Source: Algoriphagus marinus | GTDB lineage: Bacteria; Bacteroidota; Bacteroidia; Cytophagales; Cyclobacteriaceae | DNA length: 64,000 nt | Direction: 5' to 3' | Assembly: GCF_001936475.1 (NCBI RefSeq) | Contig: NZ_MSPQ01000013.1 | Location: 62,001 to 126,000, forward strand | Part shown: one piece after another, positions 52,614 to 62,358 of the stretch | Position numbering within the stretch: position 1 is the first letter of the stretch | How the letters are laid out: each line of letters starts with the position of its first letter | Notes under the pieces: generated by a model | Seen by the model: the letters and a program-made list of their open reading frames with translations, nothing else | Told to the model about the DNA's origin: nothing | Database searches by the model: none | Program-made: the position numbers and the translations under genes

Positions 52614-53605
52614 AAAGTTCGGGAATAGTAGGTCTCCTTAATAAAGTAGGAATAAATGGCTTTTTGCTGGGCTTATTTGCCGCAATATTGCTAGGCTGGC
52701 TTTTTCCTCAATTTGGATCATCTGATTCGGGCATTCCCTGGAAGCAAATTATTAATATAGGAATAGGGTTGGTTTTTTTCTTTTATGGAGTGAAACTTGA
52801 CCCTAAGCAATTGAGATCGGGGCTTCAAAACTGGAAGTTGCATGTACTGATCCAACTTACTACTTTCTTTATTTTCCCACTACTGGTTTTAGGGATTCTC
52901 CAAATAGCTCCTTGGATAGAGGATGATTTTAAACTTGGAATTACTTACCTATCAGTTCTGCCTTCGACGGTAAGTGCATCGGTTGTCATGGTTTCTTTAG
53001 CCAGAGGAAATATTCCTGCAGCGATTTTTAATGCGAGTATTTCGAGTTTAATAGGTGTTGTGATTACTCCCGCCTGGATGGGGATTCTGGGAAATTCTTC
53101 CGGAATGGACCTGGATTTTACTTCCACTTTAGGTGAATTGACTCTCAAAGTACTGCTTCCTGTTTTTTTAGGGATATCTCTTCATAAATTGATTTTTCCA
53201 AAACTTGAAAAATATCTTTCAAAATTGAAAATGCTTGATCAGACCGTGATCATGATTATTGTTTATACTTCGTTTGCACAGTCATTTTCGCAGGAGGTTT
53301 TTTCGCCTTACCAATTGAGTACGCTTTTTAAAATCAGTTTTTCAATGTTGATTTTATTCTTTTTGATTTGGTCTATCATTGAGATTTTCAGTCGTTTACT
53401 TGGATTCAAATTGGAAGATCGAATCACCGCTTTATTTTGCGGGTCAAAAAAATCACTTGTTCAGGGGGTAGTAATCGGAAAAGTAATTTTTCCAGATCCT
53501 GCGATTTTGGGTTTAGTATTGCTTCCGGTTATGCTTTACCATATTCAGCAATTAATAGCAGGTTCCATAATAGCAAGTTGGTTTGCTAGAAGTAAAAAAG
53601 CCTGA
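52610..53605 (+). CDS. SBF-like (bile acid:sodium symporter family) transporter
   Basis: The protein has 331 residues and starts with TTG at 52610. About ten helices form the SBF-like fold, with FFFYGVKLDPKQLRSGL in an early loop and YLSVLPSTVSASVVMVSLA near residue 120. Bacterial members of this branch are often sodium-coupled organic acid importers, but the substrate is unknown. The TTGA overlap suggests translational coupling to the methyltransferase, probably without shared function. Confidence 0.85.
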   Translation: MKSSGIVGLLNKVGINGFLLGLFAAILLGWLFPQFGSSDSGIPWKQIINIGIGLVFFFYGVKLDPKQLRSGLQNWKLHVLIQLTTFFIFPLLVLGILQIAPWIEDDFKLGITYLSVLPSTVSASVVMVSLARGNIPAAIFNASISSLIGVVITPAWMGILGNSSGMDLDFTSTLGELTLKVLLPVFLGISLHKLIFPKLEKYLSKLKMLDQTVIMIIVYTSFAQSFSQEVFSPYQLSTLFKISFSMLILFFLIWSIIEIFSRLLGFKLEDRITALFCGSKKSLVQGVVIGKVIFPDPAILGLVLLPVMLYHIQQLIAGSIIASWFARSKKA

Positions 53606-53617
53606 TTACTCAGGCTT
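53598..53617 (-). terminator. Terminator of the acyl-CoA-binding protein gene
   Basis: AAGCCTGA (53598-53605) pairs with TCAGGCTT (53610-53617) around TTAC. On the minus strand a six-T run follows. It overlaps the end of the SBF gene on the plus strand. Confidence 0.75.
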
Positions 53618-53625
53618 CAATTCTT

Positions 53626-53886
53626 TTAAAGATGTTTTTTCGATAATTCTTCGACAAGCTCTATATATGCACTGATTGCTTCTTCTTTGCTTTTTCCCTT
53701 ATAGTTTAGCCAGCTATTGTATTTGGCTGCTGCTTTGAAATCAAATCCTCCAGGTCTTTCTGTTAGATTGTCACCTTCTGTGGCTTGTTTGTATAAGCCG
53801 TAAAGCTTAAGCAAATCCTCATTGCTTGGTTTAGAAGTGAATTGCTGTGTGAGGTTTTTAGCTTCCTCTAAATTTGTAATAGTCAT
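53626..53886 (-). CDS. Acyl-CoA-binding protein
   Basis: The 86-residue protein is nearly all one four-helix ACBP domain. It matches the eukaryotic-type pattern YGLYKQATEGD (residues 29-39), FDFKAAAKYNSW and the GKSKEEAISAYI helix. Acyl-CoA-binding proteins bind long-chain acyl-CoA esters and buffer them in the cytoplasm. Such genes occur in several Bacteroidota. It is a single-gene unit with its own terminator, upstream of the citrate synthase terminator region. Confidence 0.92.
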   Translation of the reverse strand: MTITNLEEAKNLTQQFTSKPSNEDLLKLYGLYKQATEGDNLTERPGGFDFKAAAKYNSWLNYKGKSKEEAISAYIELVEELSKKHL

Positions 53887-53960
53887 GTTAAACTGGTTTG
53901 GGTGTTTTCAATTTCAAAAATGAGTCAAAAATCATTTGTTTACAATTTTGTTAAACAAAA

Positions 53961-53984
53961 AAAACCAGTCGCTAGACTGGTTTT
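53961..53984 (-). terminator. Terminator of citrate synthase
   Basis: AAAACCAGTC (53961-53970) pairs with GACTGGTTTT (53975-53984) around GCTA. A T run follows on the minus strand, 22 bp after the gltA stop. Confidence 0.85.
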
Positions 53985-54005
53985 TAATAAAAAGGAAATT
54001 TAAAA

Positions 54006-55292
54006 TTACCTTCTGTTCATAGACACATAATCGCGCTCATTGGCCCCAGTATAAACTTGACGAGGACGACCAATTGGCTCATTATTTTCTCTCATTTCTT
54101 TCCACTGAGCGATCCAACCTGGAAGTCTTCCCAATGCAAACATTACAGTGAACATATCGGTAGGAATTCCAAGAGCTCGGTAGATGATTCCAGAATAGAA
54201 ATCTACATTTGGATACAATTGACGATCGATGAAATACTGATCATTCAAGGCAGCAAACTCCAGTTCTTTCGCGATTTCCAAAATAGGATCATTAACGCCT
54301 AGCTTTTCTAGGACATCGTCTGCTGCTTTTTTGATGATTTTTGCTCTTGGATCAAAGTTTTTGTAAACACGATGACCAAAACCCATCAATCGGAACGGAT
54401 CATTTTTATCTTTTGCTTTGTCCAGGTATTTCTTAGCATCACCACCATCAGCTTTAATTGCTTCAAGCATCTCGATTACAGATTGGTTGGCTCCGCCATG
54501 AAGTGGTCCCCAAAGGGCATTAATTCCAGCAGAAATAGAGGCATAGATACTTGCTTGAGATGAACCAACGATTCTTACTGTTGAAGTAGAACAATTCTGC
54601 TCATGATCTGCGTGGAGGATTAATAACTTATCCAATGCAGAGGATACAACTGGGTCTACATCATATTTCTCAGCAGGGAGTGCAAACATCATTTTGAGGA
54701 AGTTTGAACAGTAATCCAAAGAATTATCAGGGTAATTCACAGGGTGACCCATCTCATTCTTATAAGCCCAAGCTGCAAAAGTTGGCATCTTAGCTATTAA
54801 TCTGATGATGCTCAAATTTACCTCTTCAATGTTTCTGTTTGGATTCAAAGAATCAGGATAAAATGCTGTCAAAGCACAAATCAAAGAAGATAAGACTCCC
54901 ATTGGATGCGCATTGGAAGGGAAACCTTCAAGTATTTTTTTGATATCCTCATGCACTAGGGTGTGGTGAGTGATTTCTTTGGAGAAATTTTCGTACTCAG
55001 ATTGAGTTGGCAATTCTCCATAAATAAGAAGGTAAGAGACTTCAAGAAAAGTGGACTTTTCAGCAAGATCTTCAATTCTATAGCCCCTGTATCGGAGTAT
55101 GCCTTCTTCTCCGTCCAAAAAAGTAATTGCACTTTTTGTTGCTCCGGTATTTTTGTATCCAGGATCTAGGGTGATTAATCCTGATTCAGAACGTAATTTT
55201 GCAATGTCAATTGCAGATTCGTTTTCTGTTCCGGTGATTACTGGAAATTCAAATTCTTGTCCTTTAAAGGAAAGTTTAGCTGATTCAGACAT
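54006..55292 (-). CDS. gltA: Citrate synthase
   Basis: I take the ATG at 55292 (428 residues, starting MSESAKLSFKG), matching the usual N-terminus; an ATG 24 bp upstream is also in frame. Landmarks of the large bacterial type are RYRGYRIEDLAE near 67, LHADHEQNCSTSTV near 229, GPLHGGANQ near 257 and MGFGHRVYKNFDPR near 297. It joins oxaloacetate and acetyl-CoA. It is the first enzyme of the citric acid cycle and is a single-gene unit. Confidence 0.95.
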   Translation of the reverse strand: MSESAKLSFKGQEFEFPVITGTENESAIDIAKLRSESGLITLDPGYKNTGATKSAITFLDGEEGILRYRGYRIEDLAEKSTFLEVSYLLIYGELPTQSEYENFSKEITHHTLVHEDIKKILEGFPSNAHPMGVLSSLICALTAFYPDSLNPNRNIEEVNLSIIRLIAKMPTFAAWAYKNEMGHPVNYPDNSLDYCSNFLKMMFALPAEKYDVDPVVSSALDKLLILHADHEQNCSTSTVRIVGSSQASIYASISAGINALWGPLHGGANQSVIEMLEAIKADGGDAKKYLDKAKDKNDPFRLMGFGHRVYKNFDPRAKIIKKAADDVLEKLGVNDPILEIAKELEFAALNDQYFIDRQLYPNVDFYSGIIYRALGIPTDMFTVMFALGRLPGWIAQWKEMRENNEPIGRPRQVYTGANERDYVSMNRR

Positions 55293-55513
55293 AAATAAAT
55301 TATTAGTATTGCTCAAAGGGTTAAACCTTAAATAGTGGCCTTAAGTTAACAAAAACACTAAGTTTTTTTAAGTTTAATATGTTGATCGGAAAAATAATCT
55401 TACGAAATCATCTTTTTTTCGAAATAAAGTATTCTCAACTTCTTTTCAATTTTGAATGACCAAAGGTTATTTTAACGAGTATTCAATTTTTCCGATTTTT
55501 CAAATTAAAAAAA

Positions 55514-55525
55514 GCCCCGAAGGGC
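55514..55525 (-). terminator. Terminator of the SUF operon (UUCG tetraloop)
   Basis: On the minus strand GCCC-TTCG-GGGC forms a short stem with a stable UUCG loop, followed by seven T residues (55513-55507). It comes directly after the bacilliredoxin stop. Confidence 0.85.
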
Positions 55526-55530
55526 AATTT

Positions 55531-55953
55531 TTAGTCACAGAAATGTTCGAAAACCTCTACCAAGTGGTCACCAATCATTTTAGCATTTCGACCTTCAATA
55601 TGATGTCTTTCGATAAAATGAACTAATTCACCATCTTTAAAAAGAGCCATTGCCGGAGAGGAGGGAGGATAAGGTAATACAAGCTCTCTAACTTTCTCTA
55701 CTGCATCGCGATCATTTCCCGCAAAAACCGTCGCTAATGTTGTTGGCTTTACCTTTGAATTTTCTACGGCATATTTAATACCTGGTCTAGCTGCACCAGC
55801 AGCACAACCACAGACGGAGTTTACTACCACCAATGTTGTCCCTTTATGGTCTGGTCCTAGATGAGTAGCTACTTGTTCCGCTGTCCTGAACTCTTCAAAT
55901 CCTATGGTCGAAAGTTCCGCTCTCATTGGAGCGATTAATTCCTCTGGATACAT
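55531..55953 (-). CDS. BrxA/BrxB-family bacilliredoxin
   Basis: The 140-residue protein has a thioredoxin-like fold with the characteristic CGC motif (VCGCAAG, Cys48 and Cys50). Bacilliredoxins remove bacillithiol from mixed disulfides in cells that make this thiol. It is the last gene of the SUF operon, 21 bp after the DUF59 gene. Bacillithiol use by this host is an inference from the family. Its place suggests protection of thiols or clusters during iron-sulfur assembly. Confidence 0.9.
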   Translation of the reverse strand: MYPEELIAPMRAELSTIGFEEFRTAEQVATHLGPDHKGTTLVVVNSVCGCAAGAARPGIKYAVENSKVKPTTLATVFAGNDRDAVEKVRELVLPYPPSSPAMALFKDGELVHFIERHHIEGRNAKMIGDHLVEVFEHFCD

Positions 55954-55974
55954 ATCAATTAAGTTTATTTTGTT

Positions 55975-56328
55975 TTATAGAAATCCTAATTCAAGTTTGG
56001 CTGCTTCTGACATCATATCTTGAGCATATGGTGGGTCAAATGTAAGTTCCAGCTCTACGTTATTTATTCCTTGGATTTGCTGAATTTTATCCTTGATCTC
56101 AGTGGGAATAAATTCCGCAGAAGGGCAATTTGGAGAGGTCAATGTCATCAGTACGTAAACATTATTTACAGGATAAACTGTGATTTCATAAATCAATCCT
56201 AGCTCATAGACATCTACAGGGATTTCCGGGTCATATACCAACTTAATTGCCTGTATGACTTTTTCCTTTAAGCCTTCAATCTGCCCTACGTTATTTTCTT
56301 TTTGCTCAGTTTCCATGTGATTAGACAT
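55975..56328 (-). CDS. SUF-associated DUF59/MIP18 family protein (SufT-like)
   Basis: The 117-residue protein is a single DUF59 domain (about 20-105), with DPEIPVDVYELGLIY near residue 33 and the TSPNCPSAEF block, whose Cys is conserved. MIP18-family proteins help insert iron-sulfur clusters into targets. A second Met at 56316 is an alternative start. It lies between sufE (8-bp overlap) and the bacilliredoxin. Confidence 0.9.
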   Translation of the reverse strand: MSNHMETEQKENNVGQIEGLKEKVIQAIKLVYDPEIPVDVYELGLIYEITVYPVNNVYVLMTLTSPNCPSAEFIPTEIKDKIQQIQGINNVELELTFDPPYAQDMMSEAAKLELGFL

Positions 56329-56755
56329 TTTGATTGCTTTGAATGGCTAAAGCAAATAATTTGATTTGCTTCATCATGGCTGCAAAACCATTAGATCTCT
56401 GGCTTCCAATGATTGATCCCATTCCGATTCGTTCTACAAAATCAAGTTTTGCATCAAGAATTTCTTCAGGAGTCCGATCATTTAAAACACGGAGCAACAG
56501 GGAAATTAAACCTTTGGTGATATCCGTATTGGAGTCAGCCATGTAGTGAACCTTTCCTTCTTGCTCTTCAGCAATCAACCATACTTTAGATTGGCAACCT
56601 TTGATGATATTTTCTTCAACTCGGGCTGCTTCAGGATAGGACTCCATTCCTGACCCCAGCTCCATGATGAAGTAGATAGTAGATTCTTTGTCATCCCCAA
56701 GGATTTCAAATTCGGAAACTATTTCATCTTGGATCTCAGCAATACTATTCATCAT
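56321..56755 (-). CDS. sufE: SufE-family sulfur acceptor
   Basis: The 144-residue protein has the acceptor Cys54 in GCQSKVWL and the C-terminal GMGSIIGSQRSNGF stretch typical of SufE. SufE takes the persulfide from SufS and passes it to the SufBCD scaffold. It overlaps sufS by 4 bp. Confidence 0.92.
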   Translation of the reverse strand: MMNSIAEIQDEIVSEFEILGDDKESTIYFIMELGSGMESYPEAARVEENIIKGCQSKVWLIAEEQEGKVHYMADSNTDITKGLISLLLRVLNDRTPEEILDAKLDFVERIGMGSIIGSQRSNGFAAMMKQIKLFALAIQSNQNV

Positions 56756-57975
56756 TTATTTTTTATTCTAGCGATTCGGCTTACACCGTCTGCTAATTTG
56801 TCAATTTCAGATTTGGAATTGTAAACAGCGAATGAAGCTCTAACAGTTCCTTCAAGTCCTAATCTTTTCATCAATGGCTGAGTACAGTGATGACCTGTTC
56901 GGACTGCAATTCCATTTGCATCAAGCATCATACCTACATCATATGGATGCATTTCATTGATGTTAAATGATAAAACACTGACTTTTTCTGGAGCAGTACC
57001 AACTGGGATAAATCCTTTTATTTCACTCATCCGCTCATTGGCGTAAGCGAGAAGCTCGTCCTCGTGTGCCTTGATGTCTTTTTTACCCAATAAATTGATA
57101 AAGTCAAGTGCGGACTTGAATGCTATTACATCTGCAATATTGGGAGTGCCAGCTTCGAATTTGAATGGAATTTCATTATAGGTGGTTTTTTCAAAAGACA
57201 CTTCCTTGATCATTTCTCCACCTCCTTGGAATGGAGGCATAGATTCCAGAATTTCTCTTTTTCCATACAAAACACCCAAACCAGTTGGTCCATAGAGTTT
57301 GTGCGCCGAAAAAGCTAAAAAGTCACAATCTAATTTCTGCACGTCGATCTCCAAATGACTGGTACTTTGGGCACCATCCAAAAGGACTTTTGCACCAACT
57401 GCATGTGCGGCATTGATGATTTTTTGAACAGGATTGATCGTTCCCAGAGCATTCGAGGCATGCACTATGCTGACGAATTTTGTATTTGAAGAAAGCAATT
57501 TCTCAAATTCCTCGTAGATGATTTCGCCAGATTCAGTAATGGGAATAATCTTTAAAACTGCCTCTTTTTCCTCACAGAGCATCTGCCAAGGCACAATGTT
57601 GGAGTGATGCTCTAAAGTGGAAATGATAATTTCATCTCCTTTTCCAATAAATTTTCTTCCAAAAGTTGCTGCTACCAGATTTATACTTTCGGTAGTTCCT
57701 TTAGTGAAAATAATCTCTGCAGCCTCTTTGGAATTGATAAAATCTTTTAAAGTTTCTCTGGTCTCTTCAAAATATCTAGTAGCACGATCGGCTAGTGCAT
57801 GAGCACCTCGGTGGATATTTGAATTATCATGATTGTAATAGGTGGTCAATGCATCTAGAACAGCCTGAGGCTTTTGAGTAGTTGCTGCATTGTCAAAATA
57901 AATCAAGGGATTCCCATGTACTTCTTGATGAAGTACGGGGAACAAACTCCTGATTTTTTCGATATCAAAACTCAT
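56752..57975 (-). CDS. sufS: Cysteine desulfurase
   Basis: The 407-residue PLP enzyme has the usual group II length. The cofactor lysine is K226 in FSAHKLYGP, and the catalytic Cys364 is in RTGHHCTQP. It takes sulfur from cysteine and gives it to SufE. It is 6 bp downstream of sufD. Confidence 0.95.
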   Translation of the reverse strand: MSFDIEKIRSLFPVLHQEVHGNPLIYFDNAATTQKPQAVLDALTTYYNHDNSNIHRGAHALADRATRYFEETRETLKDFINSKEAAEIIFTKGTTESINLVAATFGRKFIGKGDEIIISTLEHHSNIVPWQMLCEEKEAVLKIIPITESGEIIYEEFEKLLSSNTKFVSIVHASNALGTINPVQKIINAAHAVGAKVLLDGAQSTSHLEIDVQKLDCDFLAFSAHKLYGPTGLGVLYGKREILESMPPFQGGGEMIKEVSFEKTTYNEIPFKFEAGTPNIADVIAFKSALDFINLLGKKDIKAHEDELLAYANERMSEIKGFIPVGTAPEKVSVLSFNINEMHPYDVGMMLDANGIAVRTGHHCTQPLMKRLGLEGTVRASFAVYNSKSEIDKLADGVSRIARIKNK

Positions 57976-57981
57976 GAATGA

Positions 57982-59250
57982 TTATAGTTTAGCACCAAGG
58001 CGATCTTCTACCAATTGTGTGCAGTATGTTTTAAAAGCTTCATGCTTAATATGCTCCAACACTTCACCGGCGAATGCATAAAGCAATAGGCCTTTAGCCT
58101 GTTGTTTACCGATCCCTCTGGTCTGAAGATAGAATAAAGCTTCTTCGTCCAACTGTCCCGTGGTGCAACCATGTGAACATTTCACATCATCCGCCCAGAT
58201 TTCGAGTTGGGGTTTTGTGTTAACAACAGCATCTTCTGATAAAAGGATATTGTTGTTTTGCTGGAAAGCATTTGTTTTTTGGGCATCCTGACGGACAAAA
58301 ATCTTCCCGTTGAATACTCCTCTGGAGTGATCTGCTAAAATCCCTTTGTAAAGCTCGTTGGATTCAGCATGAGGAATAGTATGATCGACATTGGTGTGAT
58401 TGTCCACATGCGTTTTACCATTGAGAAGGTAAAGTCCATACATATTCCCTTCAGAATTACTTCCGAGCAGATTTAGGCTGAGATTGTTTCTAACCATCTC
58501 ACCGGAAAGCGAAATTACGACAGAGCTAAATGTAGAATCCTGTTGAATATCGGTTTCAATGTTACTGACTTCTATTGCGTTTGAACCTTCATTTTGCAGT
58601 CTGTAATAATGCAAATGAGTATTATGCCCGCCTTTGATTTCTACGACTTTGTTTACAAAAAAAGTAACATCCGTCAGGTTAATCGCTTGTTCGATAAATG
58701 TGGCTTCAGCAAAATCACCTGCTTCTATCCAAATCCGAGGTTGAATTACCTGTCCAGCAGAAATCTTGGTAAAATTCATGAACAAGATTGTCTTTTCTAG
58801 TTGAATCTTTTTGGGGATACTTATAAAAAGACCGCCTGTAAAAGTAGCTTGGTTGATGGCGCAAAATACGTCTTTCTCAGGCTTCGCAATTTTCCCGATA
58901 GGAGTGTCCGAGTTATTTGAAAGTAGGGAGATTTCTATCCCTTCAATTTGAGACGAAACATTTGCCTGGAAATGGCCATTTGCAAAAACGAGAACGTCTC
59001 CATCAAACCCCTTAAATAGATTTGAATTAACCATGTCAGGAGTAACCTCAAAAGGTTCTGCCATGGTCACATCGTTGAGCTGCTGTTCCAGCTTTTTGGT
59101 GATCGCCGTGAATTTATATTCTTCAGTTTTTGTACCGGGTAATCCCTGGATCTCAAAAGCCTCCTTGGCTTGAGAGCGTGCTGCCTCAAATCCTTTAGCA
59201 GGAAAATCGATCAGGCTCCCAATTTTTGTTTGCTTGGTAAGCGTACTCAT
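57982..59250 (-). CDS. sufD: Fe-S assembly scaffold protein SufD
   Basis: The 422-residue protein has the SufBD C-terminal half with DDVKCSHGCTTGQLDEEALF and the right-handed parallel helix core. SufD pairs with SufB and SufC to build clusters and is needed for iron entry. It is 22 bp after sufC. Confidence 0.93.
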   Translation of the reverse strand: MSTLTKQTKIGSLIDFPAKGFEAARSQAKEAFEIQGLPGTKTEEYKFTAITKKLEQQLNDVTMAEPFEVTPDMVNSNLFKGFDGDVLVFANGHFQANVSSQIEGIEISLLSNNSDTPIGKIAKPEKDVFCAINQATFTGGLFISIPKKIQLEKTILFMNFTKISAGQVIQPRIWIEAGDFAEATFIEQAINLTDVTFFVNKVVEIKGGHNTHLHYYRLQNEGSNAIEVSNIETDIQQDSTFSSVVISLSGEMVRNNLSLNLLGSNSEGNMYGLYLLNGKTHVDNHTNVDHTIPHAESNELYKGILADHSRGVFNGKIFVRQDAQKTNAFQQNNNILLSEDAVVNTKPQLEIWADDVKCSHGCTTGQLDEEALFYLQTRGIGKQQAKGLLLYAFAGEVLEHIKHEAFKTYCTQLVEDRLGAKL

Positions 59251-59272
59251 AAATTTGTTGTTAATTTAAAAA

Positions 59273-60037
59273 TCAGACTGTTGCTTCAGAATCTACGGCT
59301 TCTTTGATCCAGTCGTATCCTTTTTCTTCCAATTCAAGCGCAAGCTCCTTTGTGCCTGATTTTACGATTCTACCTTTGTACAACACATGCACATAGTCTG
59401 GAACTATGTAATCCAATAATCTCTGATAGTGAGTGACAACGATCGTGGCATTGTCTTTTGATTTCAACTGATTGACTCCGTTTGACACAATTTTCAAAGC
59501 ATCAATGTCAAGACCTGAATCAGTTTCATCCAAAATAGACAGTTTTGGCTCTAACATAGCCATTTGAAAAATTTCGTTTCGCTTCTTTTCTCCACCGGAA
59601 AATCCTTCATTTAAAGATCTGCTGAGAAGTTTCTGATCAATCTCAACGAGCTTCATTTTCTCCTTCATTAGAGTCAAAAACTTAACAGCGTCCAAAGGAT
59701 CAAGTCCACGATACTCTCTCACTTGGTTCACAGCCGTACGAAGAAAGTTTGTTGAACTTACACCTGGAATCTCAACCGGGTATTGAAATGCTAAAAAGAC
59801 GCCCTCTCTAGCCCGATCTTCCGGTGAATATTCGAGTAAATCTTTTCCGTTGAAAATTACTTCACCATCGGTTACCTCATATTCTTCGCGACCTGCCAAA
59901 ACAGATGCAAGAGTAGATTTCCCTGAGCCATTTGGCCCCATGATGGCGTGAACTTCACCAGCTTTTATTTCCAGATTGATTCCTCTTAAAATAGGCGTTC
60001 CTTCGATGGAAGCGTGTAGATTTTTTATACTTAACAT
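59273..60037 (-). CDS. sufC: Fe-S assembly ATPase SufC
   Basis: The 254-residue ABC-type ATPase has Walker A GPNGSGKST (34-42), the SufC signature FSGGEKKRNEI and Walker B LSILDETDSGLD. SufC drives the conformational changes of the SufB-SufD scaffold. It is 46 bp after sufB. Confidence 0.95.
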   Translation of the reverse strand: MLSIKNLHASIEGTPILRGINLEIKAGEVHAIMGPNGSGKSTLASVLAGREEYEVTDGEVIFNGKDLLEYSPEDRAREGVFLAFQYPVEIPGVSSTNFLRTAVNQVREYRGLDPLDAVKFLTLMKEKMKLVEIDQKLLSRSLNEGFSGGEKKRNEIFQMAMLEPKLSILDETDSGLDIDALKIVSNGVNQLKSKDNATIVVTHYQRLLDYIVPDYVHVLYKGRIVKSGTKELALELEEKGYDWIKEAVDSEATV

Positions 60038-60083
60038 TTTTCTATTTTTTCAATTTTTACTATTCCGATTTTGAATCAGAAAA

Positions 60084-61529
60084 TTATCCAACTGATCCCT
60101 CCAGGGTTAATGCGAGAAGTTTTTGTGCTTCTACCGCAAACTCCATCGGTAATTGATTCAATACTTCCTTGGCATAACCATTTACGATCAATGCTACAGC
60201 GTCTTCAGTCGCTATTCCTCTTTGATTGCAATAGAAAATTTGATCTTCACCGATTTTAGAAGTCGTAGCCTCATGTTCAACTTTTGCAGTAGGATTGTTT
60301 ATATCGATGTATGGAAACGTATGAGCACCACAACGATCTCCCATCAATAATGAGTCACATTGAGAGAAGTTTCTCGCATTGGTAGCACGCTTCATTACCT
60401 GAACTTGTCCACGGTAAGAATTTTGTGATTTACCCGCAGAAATACCTTTTGAAACAATTCTTGATTTGGTGTTTTTTCCAATATGAATCATTTTGGTTCC
60501 GGTATCTGCCTGCTGATAATTGTTTGTTACAGCTACAGAATAAAATTCACCTATTGAATAATCACCTTTAAGGATGCATGATGGGTATTTCCAAGTCACA
60601 GCAGAACCAGTTTCTACTTGAGTCCAAGATATTTTTGAATGGTCTCCTGCGCAGATTCCTCGCTTTGTAACGAAATTGTAAATTCCACCTTTTCCATTTT
60701 TATCTCCTGGGAACCAGTTTTGTACTGTGGAGTACTTTACTTCAGCGTGAGTTCCGGCATAGATTTCAACCACTGCTGCGTGAAGTTGATTTTCATCTCT
60801 TTGAGGAGCTGTACAGCCTTCAAGATAACTGCAATACGATTCATCTTCAGCTACAATTAGAGTTCGCTCAAATTGTCCGGTATTTGCTGCATTGATCCTG
60901 AAATAAGTGGAAAGCTCCATCGGGCAACGCACCCCTTTAGGGATATAGCAAAAAGATCCGTCCGAAAATACTGCCGAATTTAATGCTGCATAGTAGTTAT
61001 CCGTCATTGGCACCACAGAACCCAAGTATTTCTTTATTAAATCAGGATGCTCTTTAACTGCTTCAGAAAATGAACAAAACACAATTCCGAGTTTACTCAG
61101 TGTGTCCTTAAAAGTTGTGGCTACTGAAACTGAGTCAAGAACAGCATCGACTGCAATCCCCTGAAGTCGCTTTTGCTCATTTAAGTTAATTCCGAGTCTT
61201 TTATATATATCCAAAAGTTCTGGATCTACTTCATCCAAATTTTTTGGTTTTTTGGTCTGCTTCGGTGCTGAATAGTACCTAAGCCCCTGAAGGTCGATTT
61301 TAGGGTAGTGTACATTTGCCCACTTTGGTTCTTCCATAGTTAGCCAAGTGCGAAATGCTTTTAATCTCCATTCCAAAAGCCATTGTGGCTCTTCCTTTTT
61401 AGCAGAAATCCATTGAATGATGTCTTCGTTCAGTCCTATAGGAGCTTCATCAGCTTCATAATTGACTGACCAGCCATGCTCATATTCTTTTGAAGTGAAA
61501 TCTTCTAAAATCTGATTGTCTTTGCTCAT
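60084..61529 (-). CDS. sufB: Fe-S assembly scaffold protein SufB
   Basis: The 481-residue protein has the long SufB form. Key blocks are [44 protein letters not shown] and the C-terminal [13 protein letters not shown]. SufB is the main cluster-assembly scaffold. It is the first gene of the seven-gene SUF operon, preceded by a candidate -7 box at 61567-61574. Confidence 0.95.
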   Translation of the reverse strand: MSKDNQILEDFTSKEYEHGWSVNYEADEAPIGLNEDIIQWISAKKEEPQWLLEWRLKAFRTWLTMEEPKWANVHYPKIDLQGLRYYSAPKQTKKPKNLDEVDPELLDIYKRLGINLNEQKRLQGIAVDAVLDSVSVATTFKDTLSKLGIVFCSFSEAVKEHPDLIKKYLGSVVPMTDNYYAALNSAVFSDGSFCYIPKGVRCPMELSTYFRINAANTGQFERTLIVAEDESYCSYLEGCTAPQRDENQLHAAVVEIYAGTHAEVKYSTVQNWFPGDKNGKGGIYNFVTKRGICAGDHSKISWTQVETGSAVTWKYPSCILKGDYSIGEFYSVAVTNNYQQADTGTKMIHIGKNTKSRIVSKGISAGKSQNSYRGQVQVMKRATNARNFSQCDSLLMGDRCGAHTFPYIDINNPTAKVEHEATTSKIGEDQIFYCNQRGIATEDAVALIVNGYAKEVLNQLPMEFAVEAQKLLALTLEGSVG

Positions 61530-61566
61530 GTTTGCAGAGTTATTTAGACTAATTACAATTTAACTG

Positions 61567-61574
61567 CAAATGTA
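61567..61574 (-). promoter_or_regulatory. Candidate -7 element of the SUF operon
   Basis: TACATTTG on the minus strand matches TAnnTTTG and is 38 bp before the sufB ATG. No -33 TTTG is seen. Confidence 0.45.
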
Positions 61575-61685
61575 TAACTTCTAATGAATTTATAATGTTT
61601 ACAGCTACTTGATTTTTCTATTGCTTATACAATTTCCCTATCTAAACAGTTCCGTTTTGTGTTTAAATGACAGATTTAACGAAAA

Positions 61686-61713
61686 AAAAAGCATTGAGAC
61701 CTCAATGCTTTTT
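61686..61713 (-). terminator. Terminator after the Lrp gene
   Basis: AAAAAGCATTGAG pairs with CTCAATGCTTTTT; a nine-T run ends the minus strand. It lies 48 bp after the lrp stop and upstream of the SUF promoter region. Confidence 0.85.
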
Positions 61714-61760
61714 CTTTTATAAAATTCTAAAATTGTTATTTAGATTTAATCCAAATTATT

Positions 61761-62234
61761 TTATTTCTCTTTGTCAAAAAATTGAATTGGACGATTGATA
61801 GACTCCTCTAAAACGATCAAAGTCTCCGTCCGATCGATTCCATCTACTTTTTGAATGTTATCAAGGACAGTTCTCAGATGATTAGTATCTCTGCAAATTA
61901 TTTTAGCAAAAATGGAATAGTTACCTGTTGTATAATAGGCACTTACTACTTCAGAAATGGTTTTTAGTTTTTCAATAACATTGTCATAAAGCGAACTTTT
62001 CTCCAAGTAGATTCCTAAAAAAGCTGATATGTCATAGCCAAGTTTCGCAAAATCAATATTCAAAGTGGCACTTTTCACAATCCCCATATCCTCAAGCTTC
62101 TTCATTCGAACATGGACTGTACCCGAGCTTACAAATACTTTTTTCGCAATTTCAGTGTAAGGGGTTTTAGCATCTTCATTTAAAAGTGAGATGATCTTTA
62201 GGTCTATGTTGTCGATATCTAAAATTTTATCCAT
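61761..62234 (-). CDS. Lrp/AsnC-family transcriptional regulator
   Basis: The 157-residue protein has an N-terminal helix-turn-helix (about 8-60, with DAKTPYTEIAKKVFVSSGTV) and a C-terminal RAM ligand-binding domain (70-145). Family members sense amino acids and control amino-acid metabolism. No target gene can be named; the neighbours are the SUF operon and a peptidase. It has its own terminator and is a single gene. Confidence 0.92.
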   Translation of the reverse strand: MDKILDIDNIDLKIISLLNEDAKTPYTEIAKKVFVSSGTVHVRMKKLEDMGIVKSATLNIDFAKLGYDISAFLGIYLEKSSLYDNVIEKLKTISEVVSAYYTTGNYSIFAKIICRDTNHLRTVLDNIQKVDGIDRTETLIVLEESINRPIQFFDKEK

Positions 62235-62319
62235 TTTTTCGCTGTGGATTTAGATGATTTATAATGAATCCGCCTGTAAATTAGAGATTGTTCAAAATAT
62301 TGCAAAATTTTTTTTTCAA

Positions 62320-62351
62320 TTTGTAATTAAAATCAAAATCACTTTACTTTG
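62320..62351 (+). promoter_or_regulatory. Candidate promoter in the lrp-M14 intergenic region
   Basis: TTTG (62320-62323) and TTACTTTG (62344-62351) are 20 nt apart. The second box differs from TAnnTTTG at one position. Confidence 0.42.
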
Positions 62352-62358
62352 TCGCTGG

